Source of the DNA: Chromera velia
Taxonomy: Eukaryota; Sar; Chromeraceae
DNA: 23,973 bases
NCBI GenBank assembly: GCA_018398765.1
Contig: JAHBMJ010001982.1
Location: forward strand, 1-23,973
Direction: 5' to 3'
Part shown: piece by piece, positions 17,440 through 23,973 of the stretch
How positions within the stretch are numbered: position 1 is the first letter of the stretch
Layout: every line of letters starts with the position of its first letter
Notes under the pieces: generated by a model
Databases searched by the model: none
What the model was told of the DNA's origin: nothing
What the model saw: only the letters and a program-made list of their open reading frames with translations
Program-made: the position numbers and the translations under genes

Positions 17440-18180
17440 GATCCGCCATCCGTACAACAGTGAGGTAAACATTTTCCTTGGCGAGACAGACCCTTGTGCT
17501 GACAGAAAGGAGACTTCTCACCAGTTCTACGGCACAAGCAGTGAGTGTATCCTCCCCCAGCTCGACGTCTCTCTTCGTTTTCCTCTTTTCTCATCCACAC
17601 AACAGTGAGGCAAACATTTTCCTTCGTGAGATAGGCCCTCGTGCTGATAGAAAGCAGACTCATCATCAGTTCCAAAGCACAATCAGTGAGTGTATCCTCC
17701 CCCAACGACGTCTCTCTTTCTTTTCCTTTGTTTCCATCTATACAACAGTGAGGCAAATATTTTCCTTTGTGAGACGCGCCTCCGTGCTGACAGAAAGTAG
17801 ACTCATCATCAGTTCCACAGTATAAGCAGTGTATATCCTTCCTTAGCTCGACGCTTCTCTTTCTTTTCCTCTCTTCCCATTCACACAACAGCAAGGCAAA
17901 TATTTTCCTTTGTGAGACGGGCCCTCGTGCTGACAGAAAGCAGACTCATCAGATCCACAGCATAAGCAGTGAGTGTATCCTCCCCCAACTTAAGGTCTCT
18001 CTTCGTTTTCCTCTCTTCCCATCCACACAACAGCGACGCAAATATTTTCCTTCGTGAGACGGGCCCTAGCTCGTGCTGACAAAAAGCAGACTCATCATCA
18101 GTTCCACAGCACAAGCAGTGAGTGTATCCTTCCTCAGCTCGACGTTTCTCTTTTTTCTCCTCTCTTCTCATCCATACAAC
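17440..18180. repeat. Minisatellite, about five copies of a 143-bp unit
   Basis: The anchor CAACAG (A/G-rich thereafter, GTGAGGCAAA) recurs at 17455, 17600, 17743, 17886 and 18028, with a truncated CAACATTTTCC at 18177, giving spacings of 145, 143, 143, 142 and 149. Each unit also contains TTTTCCTT, a GTGCTGACAGAAAG string, CATCATCAGTTCCA and GTGAGTGTATCCT. Copies differ by scattered substitutions and small indels. Since 143 is not a multiple of three, the reading frames seen in the array drift from unit to unit and are not conserved coding. Confidence 0.9.
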
Positions 18181-18197
18181 ATTTTCCTTAGCAAGAC

Positions 18198-18932
18198 CTT
18201 CCTTCCTCTAGTTCCTTCCTTCCATCCTTCCTTCCTTCCTTGCATTTTTTCTTCTTCTTTCTTTCCTTCTTTCCCTTTTTTTCTTCTTTTTCCCTTCCTT
18301 CCGTCCTTCTTTCCTTTGTTTCTTTTTTTCTTTTCTTTTTTCTTTCCTTCCGTCCTTCCTTCCATCCTTCCTTCCTTCCTTCCTTTGTTCTTTCCTTCCT
18401 TCCTTTGTTCCTTCCTTCCTTCCTTTGTTCCTTCCTTCCTTCCTAAGGCTTCCTTTATTCCTTCCTTCCTTCTTTTCTTCCTTCCTTCCTTCCTTCGTTC
18501 CTTCCTTTCTTCCTTCCTTCCTTCCTTCCTTCCTGTCTTTCTTCCTTCCTTCCTCCCTTCCTTCCTTTCTCCCTTCCTGTCTTTCTTCCTGCCTCCTTTC
18601 CTTCCTTCCATCTTTCCTCCCTTCCTTCCTTCCTTCCTTTCTGTCTTTCTTCCTTCCTTCCTTACTTCCTTCCTTTGTTCCTTCCTTCCTGTCTTTCTTC
18701 CTTCGTTCCTTCCTCCCTTCCTGTCTTTTTTCCTGCCTCCCTTCCTTCCTTCCTTCCTTCCTTCCATCCTTCTTTCCTTCCTTACTTCCTTCTTTTGTTC
18801 CTTCCTTCCTGTCTTTCTTCGTTCCTTCCTTCCTCCCTTCCTGTCTTTCTTCCTGCCTCCCTTCCATCCTTCCTTCCTTCCTTCCTTCGTTCCTTCCTTC
18901 TTTCCTTTCTTTCTTCCTTCCTTCCTTCCATC
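18198..18932. repeat. Long imperfect CTTC/CCTT microsatellite
   Basis: About 735 bases of tetranucleotide CTTC repeats with scattered G, A and T interruptions. It produces long artefactual frames on both strands (Phe-Leu-Pro-Ser repeats on +, Lys-Glu-Gly-Arg repeats on -). The strict pyrimidine/purine strand asymmetry could form triplex DNA. Confidence 0.97.
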
Positions 18933-18956
18933 AGCAAAAGCCTTCGTTCCGTCAGC

Positions 18957-19109
18957 ATGAAGACAGTGAAGACGAGAGAGGAGGTGCAGAAAGAGTTGTG
19001 TCAGATGTGGAAAGATGGAAAGATTGATGCTTGCATTGCTTCTCCTTTTGTCCGAGAAGCGCTGCTTTTGAGAAGAGCTGCGACTGGCAGGCCATTGGCA
19101 GTGGGCTGA
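18957..19109 (+). CDS. 50-codon frame right after the microsatellite, unassigned
   Basis: ATG at 18957 opens MKTVKTREEVQKELCQMWKD, then a segment with FVREALLLRRAATGRP, ending at TGA 19107-19109. Composition is protein-like and amphipathic, unlike the flanking repeats. It could be the 3' exon of a captured gene, a small protein, or chance. No family recognised. Confidence 0.25.
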   Translation: MKTVKTREEVQKELCQMWKDGKIDACIASPFVREALLLRRAATGRPLAVG

Positions 19110-19198
19110 GCTTGCAGCTTGAGAATGATCAGCAGCTTCCATAATTATTGACAACAAAATCATTACTCTCAAGACAGAAGTTCATTCTTTCTGGTGAC

Positions 19199-19416
19199 TT
19201 GAGAACGTTATGCATAATGATTATCAATGTCATTAGTGGAGATTAACATTCATAATCATTACCTACTTTAACCTAAAATCAATAATGATTATTAGAAAAA
19301 ATAATTATTTATTGATAATCATTATACATTTTAAGCTGTAGTTGATAATGATTATTCATGTCAATCTCCACTAATGACATTGATAATCATTATGCAGAAC
19401 GCTCTCGAGTTAACCC
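19199..19416. repeat. Foldback structure with a 34-bp perfect inverted repeat
   Basis: Bases 19211-19244 are perfectly complementary to 19363-19396. Pairing continues imperfectly outward (GAGAACGTTA against GAGAGCGTTC) and inward (about 23 more bases with three mismatches). The arms contain ATAATGATTATC and CATTAGTGGAGATT. The loop holds further ATAATSATTAT copies. This forms the right subterminal part of the element at 16615-19423, or a small foldback element next to its end. Confidence 0.85.
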
Positions 19417-19423
19417 ACTGATG

Positions 19424-20394
19424 TAATAAAAACTATACGGTAACAATATGATCGTACATGTTCATTAGACCTCGTCACTTTAAAGATTCAGTTAGCGAAT
19501 GAGTTCAATTCAAAATTGAACAGTGAACAGTGTTACGCCGGCACACATTGACTACCCGTGACACCGATCAAAGACTTCATACTGCAACTACTACTACTAA
19601 AGGCGGCTGCAAAGAATCGAGAGACAGTACAGAGGCTGTTGCAAACCATGCCCTGTAGGCCTCTGCGTTTCCGTGAGCCCTAAGGCTTGCTACTACTTCT
19701 GCGGTTTTTGCAGAATCTGTCCCTTTCACTTCCCTCTCGTTCCGATCCTCGTTCTCCCTTCTTTCCCTAAACATTGCTGAAGTAGAAGATGAAACATGTT
19801 CGCAAGTCCGACTCAGCTCTCTCGCTCTCTCCTACACCAAAACAACGGAAGAATGAGAGGAGAAGAGAAGACGCCGATCTTCATGCGTGCAGAAAGAAAC
19901 CTAATCGAGACTGTTTCTTTCATTGTTTCTTTCATGAGATTCGTTGCTCGATCGAAGAGAGCCGGTTCCGAGTCTGACCAGCCTACTTTCTTTTTCGCGT
20001 TGCTTTCCTTTTTCTCCCTTCCCTTCACAGCTTCTCTCTCTCCCCGCTCCCTTAGTCTCCTTCTCCTTCTTGAGCACGCTCCCCCACTTTTGTCCTCAGG
20101 TGGCTCTGTCCCATTGTCCCTCCAGGGACGTACCTCGGCTGCGCTCTAACCGTCTGTGTGTGTGGGTATGTGTGTGTGTCTATCGACAAAGCGGAGCACC
20201 AGTTAGAGTGGCCGATTCACAGCGATGAAAGTCTCCGGGTGGTCTCTCCGGCTAATTCAAAGAAAAAAGAAGTAGAGAATCAATCGATCAAGAGGAGCTA
20301 TCAATCAGTCTCCAGATCACCCCCCCCCCCCCCTCGTCTCTCACTTCATTAAAATCTTCTTTGCCGTTTCCATTCTTCTCGCTGTGTGTCCAAT
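19424..20394. other. Intergenic sequence, mostly non-coding
   Basis: No reliable gene. A minus-strand frame at 19577-19774 (65 codons, ATG to TGA) contains TAEVVASLRAHGNAEAYRAWFATA, which looks somewhat protein-like, but nothing supports it further. The right part probably includes the 3' untranslated region of the minus-strand gene ending at 20395. A 14-base C run lies near 20320-20333, a GTGT tract near 20154-20178, and an inverted repeat GTTCAATT/AATTGAAC at 19503-19521. No tRNA or other RNA gene was recognised. Confidence 0.4.
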
Positions 20395-21204
20395 TTACTG
20401 CACAACCAGCCTCTCTTCCTCCCCTCGCACGATCATCACGTCACTTCCACGAAGAGCTCCGCGGGAGGGAGGGGGACCCACGGGTGGCCAGGGCTTCAAG
20501 CACTTCGCCTCGCACCCGTCAGGCACAGTGAAGATGTCAGACCTGCTCACTGCCTCAGGACCCCTCACATAAGAATTCTTATGGAATTGGATAGTGTGAC
20601 GCAATTTCACTGGATTCCCGAATGTCTCCTGGTACCGACAAGGGACGCCTTTCGAGTCCTCCATCCAATAATCCTCTGCAGACACATGCAGTCAGGAGAG
20701 AAAGGAGAAAACGCTCACGAGAATACAGTTCGTTGATCGATCATCGTTTCTCTGCCACCCCCAGTACAGGAAAGAATTCTCCACAGCAGACACTACTCTG
20801 CAAAATATGGAAACAACGGACTACCCAGTGATCACACATACTCAGAGACTCTTTAAGTCAGTCTCCAGTGCACCGCTTTATTTGTTTGTTTGTACTTACA
20901 GCTCGATCCGATTCGACACTGTGCGTGACCAGAACTCCCTGGTCAATTATTTCGATCTCTTCGGCAGGCACTCATTTCATTTCCTTCCGGTAAACCGTCC
21001 AAGAGGAATCGTTGGCACACACGCACGGGCCGGTTCACTCAGCCGGTTGTCATTCATGAGTCCAATGAGCTGAACATCTCTCATTCTTGTTTTCTTCATG
21101 ATGACCAAGCAAGCAAGTTAGAAGCGCTTACACGAGGTCCTTTGAAGCAAGGAGAAGGAAGGAAGGAAGGAAGAAAGGAAGGAAGTCGAGGCTCTGAATG
21201 CAGG

Positions 21205-21251
<47 letters not shown>

Positions 21252-22196
21252 AGTGTTGGCTGGAAAGAAACAGCTGAAGGGGGGCAGGAAGCAAATCTAT
21301 CCGGAAGGGAGGGAGGGGAACTTTGCAGGGCTGATACAGACACTAAGCCAAGAGAGGGGGGGCAAAGAAAGACAGACGGACAATGAGAAGAAAGGGGGAA
21401 GGAAGGAAAGAAGGAAGCAAGGAAGGAAGGGTGGGTGGGAGGGAGGGAGGGAGGGAGAGAGGGAAAGGGAAAGAAGGACACGCACACACGCACGCATGCA
21501 CGGGCGACACACACACACACACACACACACACCAAGACAAGAGAGCAACTTCAGAGAGCTTGTCAAGTATAAGGAGACCAAGGAGAACAGTGAGAGGTCT
21601 GCTGAAGAGTACAGATCGGCACTGCTCATAAAAGCAAACACCACAGACGAGACGGTGTTTTTGTGCGTGCGTCACTGAGGACAAAGCGTCCACTGACCGG
21701 CAACTGCCCCTTTCGCGTGCCAGACATCGCAGGTCCGTCCTTCAGCCTCTGTCTTGCCCTCATACACTCCGGTGGACACCCAGGAGGGCAGCAGGATAGT
21801 ACACCCCAGCCCTCCAGCACAGAGCTCACAACAGAACCCGGAGTCGGGGTACGAGACGAACATCTTCTCCGAGGCATCGAAGTAAAGTCTGCAGCTCTGA
21901 GTGTCGTTGTCTGGCTTCAAAGCGTCAGAGACACGTCCGTTGGCACCCCTCCTACAGAAGTTGTTCATATGTCCGGAGTCATGATCGAACCTGGACTGTC
22001 TGTTCGGCCAATCGTAAAACCACCTTCCATGGTTCTGGTTACGCACCTTTGACTCTGTTCCATTGACCAGCTCAATTCTTTCAGTGAATTCGGCACTCCA
22101 CTGGTCAGCCCAGCGGGGGGGCTGCGGTTCCTCAGTGGCGCTGCCGAACCCTACAGCGATGGCACTGAAGAGAGACGAGAGGCCAGCGAACTTCAT
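20395..22196 (-). CDS. Secreted cysteine-rich protein, two exons
   Basis: Exon 1 is 22196-21698 and exon 2 is 20675-20395. The junction uses donor GTCAGT and acceptor CTGCAG, splitting a Glu codon, and gives 259 aa. Residues 1-20 are a signal peptide (MKFAGLSSLF, then SAIAVGFGSA). The mature part has ten cysteines (81, 102, 122, 123, 126, 132, 156, 179, 221, 225), two N-glycosylation sequons (N45, N97), a GRWFYDWPNRQ block (58-67), C-C-E-L-C, LPSWVSTGVYEGK (136-148), CDVWHAKG and, across the splice, EDYWMEDSKGVPCRY. The last 30 residues are a low-similarity tail. From memory this layout (YYDW, CC, pdWl-Y-G, C-VW, Y-ed--g-PVR) resembles uncharacterised secretory proteins of plants and protists, sometimes labelled ependymin-related; no enzymatic role is known to me. 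Location is inferred to be ER lumen or cell exterior. Confidence 0.8.
21208..21250. repeat. (GA)n microsatellite
   Basis: An uninterrupted 43-base GA/AG run in the intron of the minus-strand gene. Confidence 0.98.
21507..21532. repeat. (AC)13 microsatellite
   Basis: Thirteen uninterrupted AC units within the same intron; alternating purine-pyrimidine DNA of this kind can adopt Z-form. Confidence 0.98.
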
Positions 22197-22716
22197 CTTC
22201 AAACAAGACTGACTGATTTGAAAGGCACGAAAGACCAAGGTGCCAAGCGAATGGCAATGTGTATGGAGTAATCAAAGCTGACAGGCAATGACTCAATGCA
22301 CCCGGCAGTTAGGCAGTCATATATACAGTCTGCATGGCAGATCGAACAGTCTCTGACATACAAAGTCTGACAACATCTGACAACACTTATACAATTGTCG
22401 TTGCATGAAGACGTCGTCTCCGAATGATCGATCGCGTCTTTAACGAACAACAGCGGATCGATCATTTCTAAGGCATGGTCGCGACAAAATACACCTCTGA
22501 TTTCCGGCTCCAATTTTCGACGCGCGACTCTGATCTTCAGTCTGCCAGGCTCTGGTCTTCGATCACGACGACTTCCCCCTTCCAGCTAAAGGCTCCGTCA
22601 CCGACTTCAGAAACATCCCCACACTTGTCTCTTTGCTGTTTCAGTGTCCCCCTTCCTCGCTGGGAGCAGGGAATCCCCGTCTGCCCATTTACTGTTTTTT
22701 TTCATCTGTTGCTTGA
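22197..22716. other. Divergent upstream region between two genes
   Basis: This lies between the start of the minus-strand secreted-protein gene and the first visible exon of the plus-strand gene, so it probably holds promoters for one or both. It contains an inverted repeat with perfect 11-bp arms, AATGATCGATC at 22423-22433 and GATCGATCATT at 22456-22466, and several TCTGACA strings near 22352-22385. A plus-strand frame at 22475-22738 lacks recognisable protein features. Upstream exons of the plus-strand gene could lie here but none was identified. Confidence 0.45.
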
Positions 22717-23973
22717 AAATCAGAAGTCCCGCACCTAGCTGTCTCCTTAACCACGTCCATCCCTTTTCTCTTGGTCTCTTCACCCTGGGCCTGTACCTGG
22801 GCCTCGACCAATTGTGTTTGGACGGTTGTTGGCTGGCGGGGAGATCTCTATGCGGCGAAGGACCTGCGCAGATACGTCCGAAGACTCATTCCTCAACCTG
22901 CAGAACTCGAACGGCGCCTTCAAGTGAGTCTGGTCTTCCCCTTTCCCCCTCTAGTTTCCCCTTCCCCTTACAAAGATCCACAGACCCCTAGGCGCCCCTA
23001 GGCAGAGCTTCTTTCTCACTCTTACCATCTCTTCCCCCCTCCCTTACACATATGCATTGCAGGTCGTGTACGATATCTTCAAGACAAAGTCCTACAGCGG
23101 TGTCCTGCTTTTCACCGACCACATGGAGGCGATCTGGGAGGAGCAGCTCAAACACATGAGGAACGGATGTTTGTCAGATCCGCATAGCGTCTCTCTCTAC
23201 TGGGAAGTCAAGAAGGAATTGTGGAGGGGGAAAGGGGACGAAAAGTATGCACTCAGCGTGTGGCAGACTGTTCGGTCTACTTCACAGCTGGAGTCTCTGC
23301 ATTCTTTTCTGAAGAGGGCGCTCTACTCTTCCACACTGTCGGACGAGGTCTTTCAACAAGTTCTCCTCGACAGCCTGACGAAGTGGACAGGCGATCGAAT
23401 CAGACAGAACGGGGGGCTCTTTCCAGAGGCGGCAGACCTCGCCCAACTGGTGAGTAAAATGTTTTTTCTCTTTTCCCCCTGCCCCTGCGACGGTCTCCTT
23501 TCTTCTCTTTCCCCCCCTACAGCCGTGATGGTCTCATGATGGACATTAATGGTCTCGTTTCTTCTCTTTTTCCCCCCTTCAGCCCTTTTCCCCCCTTTCA
23601 GCCGTGATGGTCTCATGATGGACATTGATGGTCTCGTTTCTTCTGTTTTCCCCTCTTTTCCCCCTACAGTCGTGATGGTCTCATTTCTTTTCTTTTTAAT
23701 TCTATCACAGGTTGCGGCTGACAACCTGCACTACGAGATCACGGGTCAGCGTTTGGACTTGAGTCTTGAATATCTGCGAAGGAAAGAGTCAACGTGTTGA
23801 CTCTTAGGAGAGCTGTGGGGAATGGAATATGCCCAGGCCCGCAACCCAATGAGGGAATCAGGTGGAGATCAGATCGCCACGGATGCAGGTGACCTGAGAG
23901 ATGATAACGAGGAGGACTTCAATGAACCCCCTCTTCCGCCGCATTTCTCAGAGACGGAGCTCTTAGAATTCCT
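22717..23973 (+). pseudogene. Spliced transposon-associated gene with an in-frame TGA, runs off the window
   Basis: Three exons can be placed: ?-22923, 23063-23449 and 23711 onward, with GTGAGT donors at 22924 and 23450, CAG acceptors at 23062 and 23710, and all junctions in phase 0. The first visible exon contains GDLYAAKDLRRYVRRLIPQP; its 5' limit is unknown (open back to 22717). Exon 2 contains LKHMRNGCLSDPHSVSLYW, then RSTSQLESLHSFLKRALYSS and LLDSLTKWTGDRIRQNGG. This GCLSDP / GTS-x-E-x-x-H / W-x-x-R series matches, from memory, uncharacterised transposon-linked proteins of fungi, protists and fish. Exon 3 meets TGA at 23798-23800, yet the same frame continues with GELWGMEYAQ and stays open to the window end, as expected of that family. 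The TGA is one transition from CGA. It is either a nonsense mutation in a decaying copy or a sequence error. Confidence 0.6.
23470..23700 (+). repeat. Tandem repeats with acceptor-like ends inside intron 2
   Basis: A unit containing CAG-CCGTGATGGTCTCATGATGG, ATTRATGGTCTCGTTTCTTCT and a C/T-rich tract recurs, with the CAG at 23520-23522, 23599-23601 and 23667-23669 (spacings 79 and 68). Each CAG follows a pyrimidine run, so every unit ends in a plausible 3' splice site. The true acceptor is inferred to be the later CACAG at 23706-23710, which keeps the frame. Confidence 0.8.

Larger units (their letters stand above)
16615..19423. mobile_element. TIR element with TA flanks filled with satellite DNA
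   Basis: The ends carry a perfect 17-bp inverted repeat, CATCAGTGGGTTAACTC, at 16615-16631 and 19407-19423, bordered by TA at 16613-16614 and 19424-19425. A TA duplication is the hallmark of Tc1/mariner-type insertion, though a dinucleotide alone is weak evidence. Both subterminal zones are packed with the quasi-palindrome ATAATSATTAT (about 16633-16790 and 19213-19394). The interior holds GC-rich sequence near 16930-17090, a 143-bp minisatellite, a CTTC microsatellite and a 50-codon frame. No transposase was found. An alternative is two unrelated insertions that happen to share end sequence, but the 17-bp perfect match in inverted orientation argues against it. Confidence 0.65.
20676..21697 (-). 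other. 1022-bp intron loaded with microsatellites
   Basis: The intron of the secreted-protein gene begins GTCAGT and ends CTGCAG on the minus strand. It contains, in + coordinates, GGAA-type repeats (about 21156-21186 and 21398-21435), a GA run of 43 bases at 21208-21250, and an AC run of 13 units at 21507-21532. On the transcribed strand the purine tracts read as pyrimidine tracts. Frames read through these repeats on both strands are artefacts. Confidence 0.8.

Noticed and set aside
18073-19172. Long overlapping frames on both strands rich in FLPS or KEGR repeats
   Set aside because: They are translations of the CTTC microsatellite; a tetranucleotide repeat without stops is open in all frames.
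21128-21693. Several frames rich in Ser/Pro/Leu or Arg/Glu
   Set aside because: They run through GA, GGAA and AC microsatellites inside an intron and have no protein-like features outside the repeats.
23798-23800. TGA read as tryptophan, as in the plastid code of some chromerids
   Set aside because: The gene is spliced nuclear DNA and the other genes here stop normally at TGA (for example the retroelement stops align with Arg sites, not Trp).

Overview
The window looks like nuclear DNA of a eukaryotic alga. The reasons are spliced genes with GT-AG introns, a large intronless PPR-type gene whose product starts with a signal peptide followed by a transit-peptide-like stretch (the bipartite import signal of secondary red-type plastids), dense transposon remnants, and long microsatellites. 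A chromerid or another alga with a complex plastid fits best. This is inference; no rRNA or organelle marker is present to confirm it.

Layout. About 122-6139 is a decayed Ty3/gypsy chromovirus: gag, protease, reverse transcriptase, RNase H, integrase and chromodomain in order on the + strand. Its reading frames carry seven internal stops and several lost catalytic residues, nearly all explicable by C-to-T or G-to-A transitions. A 1106-bp inverted-repeat DNA transposon (2516-3621, 8-bp target duplication) sits exactly inside the RT catalytic motif. After a non-coding stretch (6140-7557) comes an intact 973-codon PPR-like gene (7558-10479). From 10603 to 19423 the window is a chain of DNA transposons: a 1879-bp element (10603-12481), a 3615-bp element (12699-16313) carrying a 423-aa acidic zinc-finger-like protein on the minus strand, a 1228-bp element nested in that one (12900-14127) with a BED-finger-like remnant, and a 2809-bp element (16615-19423) loaded with a 143-bp minisatellite, a 735-bp CTTC microsatellite and many ATAATSATTAT motifs. 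The first four have 8-bp duplications (one imperfect) and hAT-like termini; the last is flanked by TA.

The right part has two divergent genes. A minus-strand two-exon gene (22196 down to 20395) encodes a 259-aa secreted cysteine-rich protein; its 1022-bp intron holds GA, GGAA and CA microsatellites. A plus-strand spliced gene (about 22717 to beyond 23973) resembles transposon-associated proteins with GCLSDP and TSQLESLH motifs and has one in-frame TGA in its third visible exon.

Only the PPR-like gene and the secreted protein gene look like ordinary host genes. Everything else is transposon-derived, repetitive or unassigned.
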